A stretch of 8,237 bases of DNA from contig JAMOVB010000099.1 in NCBI GenBank assembly GCA_027061705.1, positions 1 through 8,237 of the forward strand. The letters run 5' to 3'. Both the position numbers and the translations under genes were made by a program. How positions within the stretch are numbered: the stretch's first letter is position 1; the number at the start of each line of letters is the position of its first letter. Below the pieces are notes generated by a model. The model was not told where the DNA came from, made no database searches, and saw only the letters and a list, made by a program, of their open reading frames with translations. Source of the DNA: Desulfurococcales archaeon (GTDB lineage: Archaea > Thermoproteota > Thermoprotei_A > Sulfolobales > NBVN01). Below are positions 1-5,488 of this stretch, piece after piece.

Positions 1-60
1 CATACTTTAAGAGATATCCTACGCAGAGGTAGGTTTAGTTCAAAGCTTAACACAACAAAA

Positions 61-68
61 CTTATAAG
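61..68 (+). promoter_or_regulatory. Probable TATA box of the Alba gene
   Basis: CTTATAAG, preceded by an A-rich stretch that could act as a BRE. It lies about 60 bp before the Alba ATG, which would place transcription start near 88-92 and leave a leader of about 38 nt carrying the GAGGTG ribosome site at 115-120. The octamer is a perfect palindrome, so it could in principle also serve a leftward gene, whose possible ATG is at bases 3-1. This is read from spacing only. Confidence 0.55.
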
Positions 69-127
69 GTATAGGTTGAGAGTACTTCGCGAACTAAAAA
101 GTAAGGTCTGCAACGAGGTGGAAAGCA

Positions 128-424
128 ATGTCATCCCAAGGCCCCATCTCAAGCAATGTAGTCCTAGTAGGTAAGAAGCCCGTAATGAACTACGTGCTAG
201 CAACACTAACCCTGCTGAACCAGGGCGTCAATGAGATAGTGATAAAGGCTAGGGGCAGAGCAATAAGCAAGGCTGTCGACACTGTCGAGATCGTTAGGAG
301 CAGGTTCCTACCCGACAAGGTCGACATCAAGGACATAAAGATAGGCAGCCAGGTAGTAACCACTGCTGAGGGCAGGCAGACTAGAGTATCTACCATCGAA
401 ATAGTTATCGCTAAGAAGGAGTAA
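128..424 (+). CDS. albA: Chromatin protein Alba
   Basis: Small, basic, dimeric DNA- and RNA-binding protein that coats and bridges the archaeal chromosome. The 98-residue length matches the family (about 90-100). The sequence is close to Sulfolobus Sso10b throughout: the N-terminal [14 protein letters not shown] block, the [20 protein letters not shown] core and the [10 protein letters not shown]-terminal strand. Lys16 and Lys17, the DNA-contacting pair (Lys16 is the acetylated residue in Sulfolobus), are present. Phe60, used for dimer-dimer stacking in Alba1, is also present, so this is an Alba1 paralogue rather than an Alba2 type. The ATG start is supported by GAGGTG at 115-120, 7 nt upstream, and by the match to the family N-terminus. 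It has its own TATA box and a hairpin/T-run terminator, so it is probably monocistronic and highly expressed. Confidence 0.98.
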   Translation: MSSQGPISSNVVLVGKKPVMNYVLATLTLLNQGVNEIVIKARGRAISKAVDTVEIVRSRFLPDKVDIKDIKIGSQVVTTAEGRQTRVSTIEIVIAKKE

Positions 425-446
425 GGCTTAGTAGGGCTTGAAGGAG

Positions 447-465
447 AACGCCTCCAGCGTTTTTT
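447..465 (+). terminator. Stem-loop with T-run after Alba
   Basis: A perfect 5-bp stem, AACGC (447-451) with GCGTT (457-461) around a CTCCA loop, runs directly into a T run that covers 460-465. An alternative pairing, GGAG (443-446) with CTCC (452-455), overlaps it. Archaeal termination depends mainly on the T-run, so this is a credible 3' end for the Alba mRNA, 36-41 nt after its stop codon. Confidence 0.6.
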
Positions 466-521
466 CCAATCCGTAATAAAATCAGCGCAGGCAAAACTCC
501 TGAAAAAGCTGCTGGAACAAC

Positions 522-529
522 GTATTAAC
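522..529 (+). promoter_or_regulatory. Possible TATA box for a leaderless hexulose-phosphate synthase mRNA
   Basis: GTATTAAC is centred about 26 bp before the GTG at 551. That is the usual crenarchaeal distance from TATA box to transcription start, so the transcript would begin at the start codon. There is no Shine-Dalgarno-like sequence before the GTG, which agrees with a leaderless message. Prediction from spacing only. Confidence 0.45.
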
Positions 530-550
530 CCTCCACAACCGTTTACTCGG

Positions 551-1270
551 GTGCTAATCTTGGGTAGGTTAAAGAGTGCTTTAAGGGAGAAGGGTAAACC
601 ATTGCTTCAAGTTGCCTTAGATTTCACATCGTTGGAGAATGCATTGAAGGTCCTCAGAAAGCTTTGGGGCTTACCTATAGGCATTATTGAGGTGGGGACA
701 CCTTTAATAAAGTCTGAGGGAATTAAGGCAGTCTCCGTCGTAAGCTCTCTAAAGTGGGAGGATGGCATCCTAATACTTGCGGATATGAAGTCGGCTGATG
801 TAGGGGGGCTTGAGGCGGAATTAGCCGTCGGTAATGGAGCAGATATTGTGACAGTTCTCGCTTCCAGTGATGATGAGGTGATCAGAGCTGCTGACACGGC
901 TTGTAAGGCTAAGGGAGCTGATGTGGAGGTGGATATGATAGGGCTTAGGAGCGAGGATGAACTGCGTAAACGTATTAAGGAGCTTTTGGCTTTAGGCATC
1001 AGCGCCGTAAATCTACATGTAGGTATAGACGTTCAAAGAAAGCTCGGAATTACTGCTTCAGCCCTACTGAAGCTGGTTAAGGAGGTGAAGGACGCCTTTG
1101 GAGATAGGCTATTGCTTTCCGTCAGCGGCGGTATAAAACCCTACGAGGCCTCTAACTTCGCCCGCGCTGGAGCCGACATAATCGTAATAGGGTCGGCGAT
1201 AACTAAGTCCCCTAACCCCCGAGAAGCTGCTACAACTGCTTTGAAAAACCTCGGCTACTCTATTGAGTAG
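551..1270 (+). CDS. hxlA: 3-hexulose-6-phosphate synthase-like (OMPDC superfamily)
   Basis: Predicted (beta/alpha)8 enzyme interconverting ribulose 5-phosphate plus formaldehyde and arabino-3-hexulose 6-phosphate. In archaea without the oxidative pentose phosphate pathway the reverse direction is thought to supply ribulose phosphate. Visible motifs are LQVALD (19-24), IIEVGTPLIKSEG (45-57), the superfamily metal/catalytic DxKxxD as DMKSAD (78-83), GADIVTVLA (96-104), HVGIDVQ (156-162), and phosphate-binding SGG (192-194) and IGSAI (213-217). The HPS-type pattern after the DxKxxD motif and the H-x-G-x-D-x-Q motif argue against PyrF (orotidine-phosphate decarboxylase) and UlaD. The 239 residues are longer than the usual ~210 because of a roughly 17-residue N-terminal lead. 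GTG at 551 is the first possible start in a frame open back to the Alba stop; a TTG follows at 560. The partner isomerase (PHI) is neither fused nor present in the window. Confidence 0.82.
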   Translation: MLILGRLKSALREKGKPLLQVALDFTSLENALKVLRKLWGLPIGIIEVGTPLIKSEGIKAVSVVSSLKWEDGILILADMKSADVGGLEAELAVGNGADIVTVLASSDDEVIRAADTACKAKGADVEVDMIGLRSEDELRKRIKELLALGISAVNLHVGIDVQRKLGITASALLKLVKEVKDAFGDRLLLSVSGGIKPYEASNFARAGADIIVIGSAITKSPNPREAATTALKNLGYSIE

Positions 1271-1274
1271 GGTG

Positions 1275-1314
1275 GCTTTAGAGAACGGCGTTTTGAGGCT
1301 TCACTCTTTAAAGC
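1275..1314 (+). other. Imperfect inverted repeat between the synthase gene and the small membrane-protein gene
   Basis: GCTTTA-GAG (1275-1283) can pair with CTC-TT-TAAAGC (1304-1314), giving 6+3 bp with a 2-nt bulge and a loop of about 20 nt. It starts just after the synthase stop codon and includes the likely TATA box of the next gene. It could be part of the 3' end of the synthase mRNA, or chance. Confidence 0.25.
1306..1313 (+). promoter_or_regulatory. Possible TATA box of the small membrane-protein gene
   Basis: CTTTAAAG is centred about 26 bp before position 1336. That would give a very short leader ending in the AGGTGG ribosome site and the GTG at 1350. Prediction from composition and spacing. 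Confidence 0.4.
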
Positions 1315-1338
1315 ACCCTAACCCAGACCTTGCTAATT

Positions 1339-1344
1339 AGGTGG
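1339..1344 (+). promoter_or_regulatory. Ribosome binding site that decides the start at 1350
   Basis: AGGTGG lies 5 nt before the GTG at 1350. The upstream in-frame GTG at 1341 falls inside this element and so would have no ribosome site of its own. I therefore prefer 1350 as the start. Confidence 0.55.
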
Positions 1345-1349
1345 CGGTA

Positions 1350-1688
1350 GTGGGTGCGAGTGTTGAGATATTACTTATTATCGCAACGTTGGTAATGATT
1401 GCGCTAGCTATTACAGGCTACGACCAGTACATAGCAACTAAGGTTAGGTTGAAGACCTACTCACTAGTGAGTAGGAGTGCCCTAACGGGCGGGACCGACG
1501 GGATGATTGAGTCCGACCCAGCAACTAAGATGCGTATAAAGAAGGTTAAGGCAGTCAAGGTAGGTAGCTACCTCGTTGTGACTTTAGTTATTGGAGATGG
1601 AAGGAAGGGGGAGGAGATAGAGGTTGATGACCCCTCTCTCCTCATACCGCTTATGGGGCTTGACGAAGAGGCTGAGGCTAAGGCTTAG
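1350..1688 (+). CDS. Small single-pass membrane protein, function unknown
   Basis: I do not recognise a family. The product is 112 residues from the preferred GTG at 1350, or 115 from the GTG at 1341. Residues about 4-22 form one strongly hydrophobic helix (LLIIATLVMIALAI) followed by K and R residues. By the positive-inside rule the N-terminus would be outside and the soluble part cytoplasmic. The soluble part has a basic KKVKAVKVGSYLVVTLVIGDG stretch that reads as two beta strands, then an acidic EEIEVDD segment, a short hydrophobic patch and an acidic EEAEAKA tail. This may be a small beta-barrel or OB-like domain, though no fold can be assigned. It follows the hexulose-phosphate synthase on the same strand with its own likely promoter. 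It is convergent to the TIP49 gene, with 14 bp between stops. Confidence 0.75.
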   Translation: MGASVEILLIIATLVMIALAITGYDQYIATKVRLKTYSLVSRSALTGGTDGMIESDPATKMRIKKVKAVKVGSYLVVTLVIGDGRKGEEIEVDDPSLLIPLMGLDEEAEAKA

Positions 1689-1702
1689 TTATCCAGTATC
1701 TA

Positions 1703-3064
1703 TCACTTCATAAAGAGTTTCTCATACTCTCTAATCATCGCCACGCTTGACTTAATGTCTGCAAATAACTTCATGGCCTCAGCAACGTCCTCCTCACTAA
1801 CTCTGCCACGTCCTTTCCTCTTGGCTATTACCTGCGCCGGACGTAATAGCTGGACAGCGTATCTTAAGCTTCGCTCAACACCAATATCGGCGAGCTTTTC
1901 CAGGGCGTCACCACTTAGCTCAACTTCTTCCTCATTAGCCCTTATTTCAATTATCTTCTTTATCTCTTCCCTACTGTAGGGCTTCACAGGGATGAGTAGA
2001 AGCCTATCCAGCAAGTCTAACGGTATCCCGTGAGGTGATTCTAGATCGGTTCCTCTGATCTTAGTCATTCCCCTGTTAGTCGCTAGTATTAGTATCGGCG
2101 AGAACTCCGACTCTAGAACCCTAGTTAGGAAGGCGAAGGCTTCGAGGTCTAAGAGGTGGGCATCATCTATGAAGAGCACCCCAGGAACTATCTCGGCCTT
2201 GCCCTCATCAAGCCATTTCTTAACTTGACTGTTAACGCTCTTTCTAATCTCGTCGTCTATTTCCTTCTCAAGCTCTATTCCAAACAGCCCTGTTATCGAG
2301 AGTCTCTGGCTCGCTGCGTAGACGTCAAGGTCGTTAAACGTGAATACCCTAACTATCTCCTTCTCCCTCTTAACCGGTCCGGAAGGCATTTCGCTCTCAA
2401 GTCTCCAGGGCTCCACGTCATAATACCTGGCTTTCTCAACACCGCGTACGCGGCCAACCTTATGGACTATCCCGGTCTCAGCATCAATCCATATATGGTC
2501 ACCGCGCCTAACCCTTAGCTGAACGAGCTGCGCCGTAACCTCCTCGCCGACGTTAAGCGTTAGTTCATCATTCTTAGTCGCCAGAGTTATTCTCGCTTCC
2601 CTAGGAACCCTCACGTACGGGTTGAAGGGGTGCCTCGCGTATGCAATCTTAATACTCTTAACTACGCCTTCATACACTTTACGTATCTCACGTATTCTAA
2701 CTCCCATGGCCTTCCTCACTGCACGCATTAATACCTCGGTTTTCTTAACCTCGCTTGAGTATATCTCACCCCCGCTAAGCGCCACGAATGGTGTGTCCTC
2801 ACCTAACTCCCTAGCTATAGCGACAGCTAAGGCAGTCTTCCCCGTACCAGGAGGACCTACGAAGAGTATGCCCTTACCGGCCAGCCTCCCCTCCCGTATT
2901 AACTCAACTACAACGCCTGCCGCCTTCCTTGCCTGTAACTGCCCAACCAAGCCATCGGCAACGAACTTCGGCTCGCCCTTCTCATCAAGCCCTAATCCAC
3001 GAATGTGACTATGTATGCTTATCTCATAACCGCGGCCTACCCTAACCTCCTTAATCTCTGCCAA
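1703..3064 (-). CDS. TIP49/RuvB-like (Pontin/Reptin) AAA+ ATPase
   Basis: Archaeal homologue of eukaryotic RuvBL1/RuvBL2, AAA+ ATPases that form hexameric rings and act in chromatin remodelling and RNP assembly; the archaeal role is poorly known. The 453 residues match the family. Walker A is GPPGTGKT (70-77). A domain II insertion with OB-fold character spans about 120-240, as in Pontin/Reptin and not bacterial RuvB. Walker B is LFIDDAH (297-303), sensor 1 is ATNRG (328-332), the likely arginine finger is in LLDRL (351-355), and sensor 2 is in SLRYAVQLL (399-407). The second Walker B acidic residue is Asp (D301) where eukaryotic proteins have Glu. The start is TTG, supported by GAGGTG at 3075-3070, 5 nt upstream, and the family-like N-terminus (GRGYEISIHSHIRGLGLD). 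It is transcribed divergently from the winged-helix gene over a 66-bp gap. Confidence 0.96.
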   Translation of the reverse strand: MAEIKEVRVGRGYEISIHSHIRGLGLDEKGEPKFVADGLVGQLQARKAAGVVVELIREGRLAGKGILFVGPPGTGKTALAVAIARELGEDTPFVALSGGEIYSSEVKKTEVLMRAVRKAMGVRIREIRKVYEGVVKSIKIAYARHPFNPYVRVPREARITLATKNDELTLNVGEEVTAQLVQLRVRRGDHIWIDAETGIVHKVGRVRGVEKARYYDVEPWRLESEMPSGPVKREKEIVRVFTFNDLDVYAASQRLSITGLFGIELEKEIDDEIRKSVNSQVKKWLDEGKAEIVPGVLFIDDAHLLDLEAFAFLTRVLESEFSPILILATNRGMTKIRGTDLESPHGIPLDLLDRLLLIPVKPYSREEIKKIIEIRANEEEVELSGDALEKLADIGVERSLRYAVQLLRPAQVIAKRKGRGRVSEEDVAEAMKLFADIKSSVAMIREYEKLFMK

Positions 3065-3069
3065 GCTCC

Positions 3070-3075
3070 CACCTC
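3070..3075 (-). promoter_or_regulatory. Ribosome binding site supporting the TTG start of TIP49
   Basis: On the minus strand GAGGTG ends 5 nt before the TTG at 3064-3062. No in-frame ATG or GTG sits at a suitable distance, so this site fixes the unusual start codon. Confidence 0.75.
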
Positions 3076-3095
3076 AGTGATTTGAATTTAGGCGA

Positions 3096-3110
3096 CGAAT
3101 TAACTTTTAG
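3096..3110. promoter_or_regulatory. Probable shared divergent promoter element (TIP49 / winged-helix gene)
   Basis: AT-rich element CGAATTAACTTTTAG in the 66-bp gap between divergent genes. Read rightward, its centre is about 26 bp before the ATG at 3131, so that mRNA would be leaderless. Read leftward, it would start transcription near 3078, just ahead of the GAGGTG site at 3075-3070. One element, or two overlapping ones, could therefore serve both genes. Inferred from spacing. Confidence 0.4.
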
Positions 3111-3130
3111 GTCCCTCAACCGCTAGGGAG

Positions 3131-3655
3131 ATGCAACCTTTAATTATTTCCCCAACGAAAAGTAACGGTGGTAAGTTGTCGCAGAAGGGATCCAGCGGTA
3201 AGGAACTGAGAATAGTTACCAGACCCGTCGTGACAATCGACGCCGTTAAGAAGGACCTAAAGAAACTACTGCTTCTCCACGTAATTAAGGAGATGAAGGA
3301 GATATCGGAGAGGTCGCTGTCTAAACTGATTCACATGCTAAAGGACGAGAAGGGTGTTGACCTAGGCTACGAATTTCTAGTAATAGGTGATGTGGCGAGC
3401 AGCAGGGCGTTAGCGGAGGATCTACGGATACTGCTTTACCTGGGGCTCATAGAGACGCATCCGGTTACGCGTAAGCTGAGATTAACGTCTACCGGTGAAG
3501 AGTTCCTTGAGCAGAACCCCGTTGATGAGGAGAAACTGAAGGAAATTAAAGAGGCTCTTGAAGAGCTTAAACCTAAAATCCTTGCCGAGGAGTCCACCGC
3601 CGATATACTCATGCGTGGCTTTAGAAGGAGGCGGAGGAGAAGGTTTAGGAGGTGA
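3131..3655 (+). CDS. Winged-helix-like protein with an arginine-rich C-terminus, function unknown
   Basis: I cannot assign a named family. The 174-residue product has a low-complexity polar N-terminus (about 1-33). A helical, winged-helix-like region follows at about 35-125: LLLLHVIKEMKEISERSLSK, then LAEDLRILLYLGLIE and RKLRLTSTGEEFLE. The segment resembling 'SLSKLIHMLKDEKGVDLGYEF' followed by a helix and 'L-LT-G' recalls YwgA-like winged-helix proteins, but only loosely. A charged helix rich in Glu and Lys (about 127-155) leads to a tail with eight arginines in its last ten residues, suggesting nucleic-acid contact. The ATG at 3131 has no usable ribosome site (AGGGAG abuts it) but fits a leaderless mRNA. 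An alternative TTG at 3176, with GGTGG at 3167-3171, would give 159 residues. It is divergent from TIP49 and overlaps the Trm112-like gene by 11 bp at the stops. Confidence 0.78.
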   Translation: MQPLIISPTKSNGGKLSQKGSSGKELRIVTRPVVTIDAVKKDLKKLLLLHVIKEMKEISERSLSKLIHMLKDEKGVDLGYEFLVIGDVASSRALAEDLRILLYLGLIETHPVTRKLRLTSTGEEFLEQNPVDEEKLKEIKEALEELKPKILAEESTADILMRGFRRRRRRRFRR

Positions 3656-4034
3656 GCTTAAGCACCTTCTTAAGCTCTTCCGGCATAACATCCTTGTATT
3701 TTTGGATAAACTCCTCCTCCCTCCCTCTGACGTTTGGATGCTTCCTCTTCTCGTCGGGATACATCATCGGTATACCGTTTACTATTGGGTACCACCTACC
3801 GCAGTTAGCACAGACTAGAACCCCAGCTATGATGTCTCTCTTCACGCAATCTCTACAGTTAACCTTATCCCCTACCTCCTTAACAGGCTTTCCAAGTAAT
3901 CCGCAGTAAACATCGCAAAATGGTGTGTTGACTTTAAACTCCTTATCATATCTTACCTCCTCTAATACGTAGAGCTTCAGCGGGAAGTTCCTGCACATGG
4001 GGCAGGCTAGGAGGTTAAGGAGTGCGTATCTCAC
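3645..4034 (-). CDS. Trm112-like zinc protein with an extra cysteine cluster
   Basis: The N-terminal LLACPMC (Cys11, Cys14) and C-terminal VCANCGRWYPIVNGIPMM (Cys75, Cys78) are the two halves of the Trm112p/UPF0434 zinc ribbon. Trm112 proteins bind and activate SAM-dependent methyltransferases acting on tRNA, rRNA or release factors. The 129-residue length resembles eukaryotic Trm112 (about 125) more than bacterial or haloarchaeal forms (about 60). The inserted middle (about 15-73) carries four more cysteines, C40-x3-C44 and C60-x2-C63, which could bind a second zinc. The C-terminus is a charged helix. The GTG start overlaps the mutase stop as GTGA and has a strong GGAGGTG at 4049-4043, 8 nt upstream, implying translational coupling. 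The 3' end overlaps the convergent winged-helix gene by 11 bp. The Trm112 call rests on the zinc-ribbon pattern; the partner is unknown. Confidence 0.85.
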   Translation of the reverse strand: MRYALLNLLACPMCRNFPLKLYVLEEVRYDKEFKVNTPFCDVYCGLLGKPVKEVGDKVNCRDCVKRDIIAGVLVCANCGRWYPIVNGIPMMYPDEKRKHPNVRGREEEFIQKYKDVMPEELKKVLKLTS

Positions 4035-5404
4035 TTTTTAAGCACCTCCTTAACCACACGCATTATTTCGTCAAGTAACTCCTTAGCCTTTTCCTCACTT
4101 CTCGCTTCCACGAAAATCCTCAGAAGCGGCTCTGTTCCTGAAGGCCTCACTAAGAACCAGAAATCATCACCTATTCCCTTAACGCCATCTATGTTTATTT
4201 GACGAATATTCCTAAACCTCTTCCTAACCTCCTCAACAGCCCTCTCCGCCTCCTCCCTACTGCTTATCGGAACCTTGGTTTTTATGAGGTATGCCTTGGG
4301 TAGGGCATCGACGAGCTCGCTCAGCTTAACCTTCTCAGTTGCCAGTAGTTCGAGCATTAATGCGAGCGACATACCGCCATCCCTGACATACTGATGCGGC
4401 GGGTACATGAAGCCGCCGTTCTCCTCGAACCCAGCTATGGCACCTATCTTCATCATCTTCCTAGCGATACCAACACTGCCAACTTTAGTCCAGACAACCT
4501 CAATACCAAGCTCTCTAAGCACATCCTCGATAACGGTTGATGATGACACAGCAGTAACTACCCTTGCGGGCTCTCTCTCGCCACGGTTCACAACGAGATG
4601 CCTGCAAAGAAGTGTGGCGCTACGATCCCCAGGTATGACGCGGCCGCGATCATCAATGAATATCGCCCTATCAGCATCCCCGTCGTGCGCCACACCTAGG
4701 TCGAAGTTAAGATCCCTAACTATGGCTGCAGTATCTCTTAAATTCTCAGGAACGGGCTCAGGCTCCCTATACGGTATTGGTGATAGATGAGAGTTCACGC
4801 TCATGACCTTGACTCCCAGCTTACGGAGTAGGTAGGGCGTTGTTAATGCCCCAACGTTATTCGCGCAGTCGGCCACAACTCTGAAGCCCCTGCTTCGTAT
4901 CTTCTCTACATCGACCTTCTCAAGTATGCCGTTAACGTAGAAGTCCCGGGCATCGCTAATTACGTGGAACCCCCTCTGCAGCATGAACCACTTAACCCTT
5001 CTGAAGCGGGTCTCCCAGAATATCTTCTCTATCTCTTCCTCCACCTCACGAGGAGCCTCAACACCATCAGCCATCACGACCTTCAAGCCACTATATTGAG
5101 GCGGGTTATGGGAGGCCGTCACCATTACGCCACCGTCGAATCCCCTATTCCTTATGTTGTACTGAAGCGCGGGAGTCGGTAACTCACCAGCGTCGAAAAC
5201 CTTATGGCCGGCAGCTATCAAACAACCCTCAACAAGCCTGACTATATATTCGTTCCCGGCGCGGGCATCCCTACCCACTAACAACCTAGAGCCTTGCTGA
5301 AAGTACGTGCCGATAGCTTGGGCAAGCCTAACTATGAATTCAGGATTTAGATTCTCGTTCACAACGCCACGCACGCCGTCCGTACCGAAGAGGCGAGCGT
5401 ACAT
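4031..5404 (-). CDS. glmM: Phosphoglucosamine/phosphomannose/phosphoglucose mutase (archaeal GlmM-type)
   Basis: Alpha-D-phosphohexomutase moving phosphate between C6 and C1 of a hexose or hexosamine, feeding nucleotide-sugar synthesis. All four signatures are present: the N-terminal FGTDGVRG (6-13), phosphoserine loop TASHNP (96-101, catalytic Ser98), Mg-binding DGDADR (241-246), sugar-recognition loop GFEENGG (325-331) and the phosphate-binding RPSGTEP (420-426). The 457 residues match archaeal PMM/PGM and Arch_GlmM proteins (about 450). The EENGG loop favours the archaeal GlmM/PMM group, but specificity cannot be read from sequence and these enzymes are often promiscuous. The ATG start is supported by GGAGGT at 5417-5412, 7 nt upstream. 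The gene is transcribed leftward with the Trm112-like gene overlapping its stop by 4 bp, and divergently from the DUF354 gene. Confidence 0.95.
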   Translation of the reverse strand: MYARLFGTDGVRGVVNENLNPEFIVRLAQAIGTYFQQGSRLLVGRDARAGNEYIVRLVEGCLIAAGHKVFDAGELPTPALQYNIRNRGFDGGVMVTASHNPPQYSGLKVVMADGVEAPREVEEEIEKIFWETRFRRVKWFMLQRGFHVISDARDFYVNGILEKVDVEKIRSRGFRVVADCANNVGALTTPYLLRKLGVKVMSVNSHLSPIPYREPEPVPENLRDTAAIVRDLNFDLGVAHDGDADRAIFIDDRGRVIPGDRSATLLCRHLVVNRGEREPARVVTAVSSSTVIEDVLRELGIEVVWTKVGSVGIARKMMKIGAIAGFEENGGFMYPPHQYVRDGGMSLALMLELLATEKVKLSELVDALPKAYLIKTKVPISSREEAERAVEEVRKRFRNIRQINIDGVKGIGDDFWFLVRPSGTEPLLRIFVEARSEEKAKELLDEIMRVVKEVLKK

Positions 5405-5437
5405 GCCCCCTACCTCCTTGGAGATTGTGAGGCGGTA

Positions 5438-5453
5438 CTAAAAACTGTTTTAG
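5438..5453. promoter_or_regulatory. Inverted repeat in the divergent promoter (mutase / DUF354)
   Basis: CTAAAA-ACTG-TTTTAG is a perfect 6-bp inverted repeat with a 4-bp spacer in the 84-bp gap between divergent genes. Read leftward as a TATA element it would start transcription near 5418-5420, just before the mutase ribosome site (5417-5412). Read rightward it would start near 5475, about 14 nt before the DUF354 ATG. It may be a bidirectional TATA element or an operator over it. Confidence 0.5.
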
Positions 5454-5488
5454 GGCATGTTATCGCGTGATGATTTGGCGCTGACTCC

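Noticed and set aside
867..894. GTGATGA and a nearby CTGA inside the hexulose-phosphate synthase gene
   Set aside because: The region is well explained as coding and a full C/D'-C'/D arrangement is lacking.
607..999. 130-codon minus-strand open frame opposite the hexulose-phosphate synthase
   Set aside because: It is Ser/Ala-rich with no motif, and lies opposite the DxKxxD-containing coding region.
2156..3008. Long + strand open frames opposite TIP49 (2156-2518 and 2622-3008)
   Set aside because: They are antisense shadows of a gene whose Walker A domain, OB insertion and start site are all intact on the other strand.
3558..3909. Two overlapping + strand open frames (3558-3818 and 3652-3909)
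   Set aside because: They lie opposite the Trm112-like gene, whose zinc-ribbon motifs are clear; their products are low-complexity Ser/Pro/Gly/Leu shadows.
4407..5182. + strand open frames opposite the mutase (4407-4790 and 4964-5182)
   Set aside because: The mutase signatures cover the same DNA on the minus strand and the products have no recognisable features.
5466..5484. GTGATGA followed by CTGA, resembling C and D boxes of an archaeal C/D guide RNA just before the DUF354 gene
   Set aside because: Only 8 nt separate the two motifs, less than the usual guide spacing, and no second box pair or closing stem is visible.
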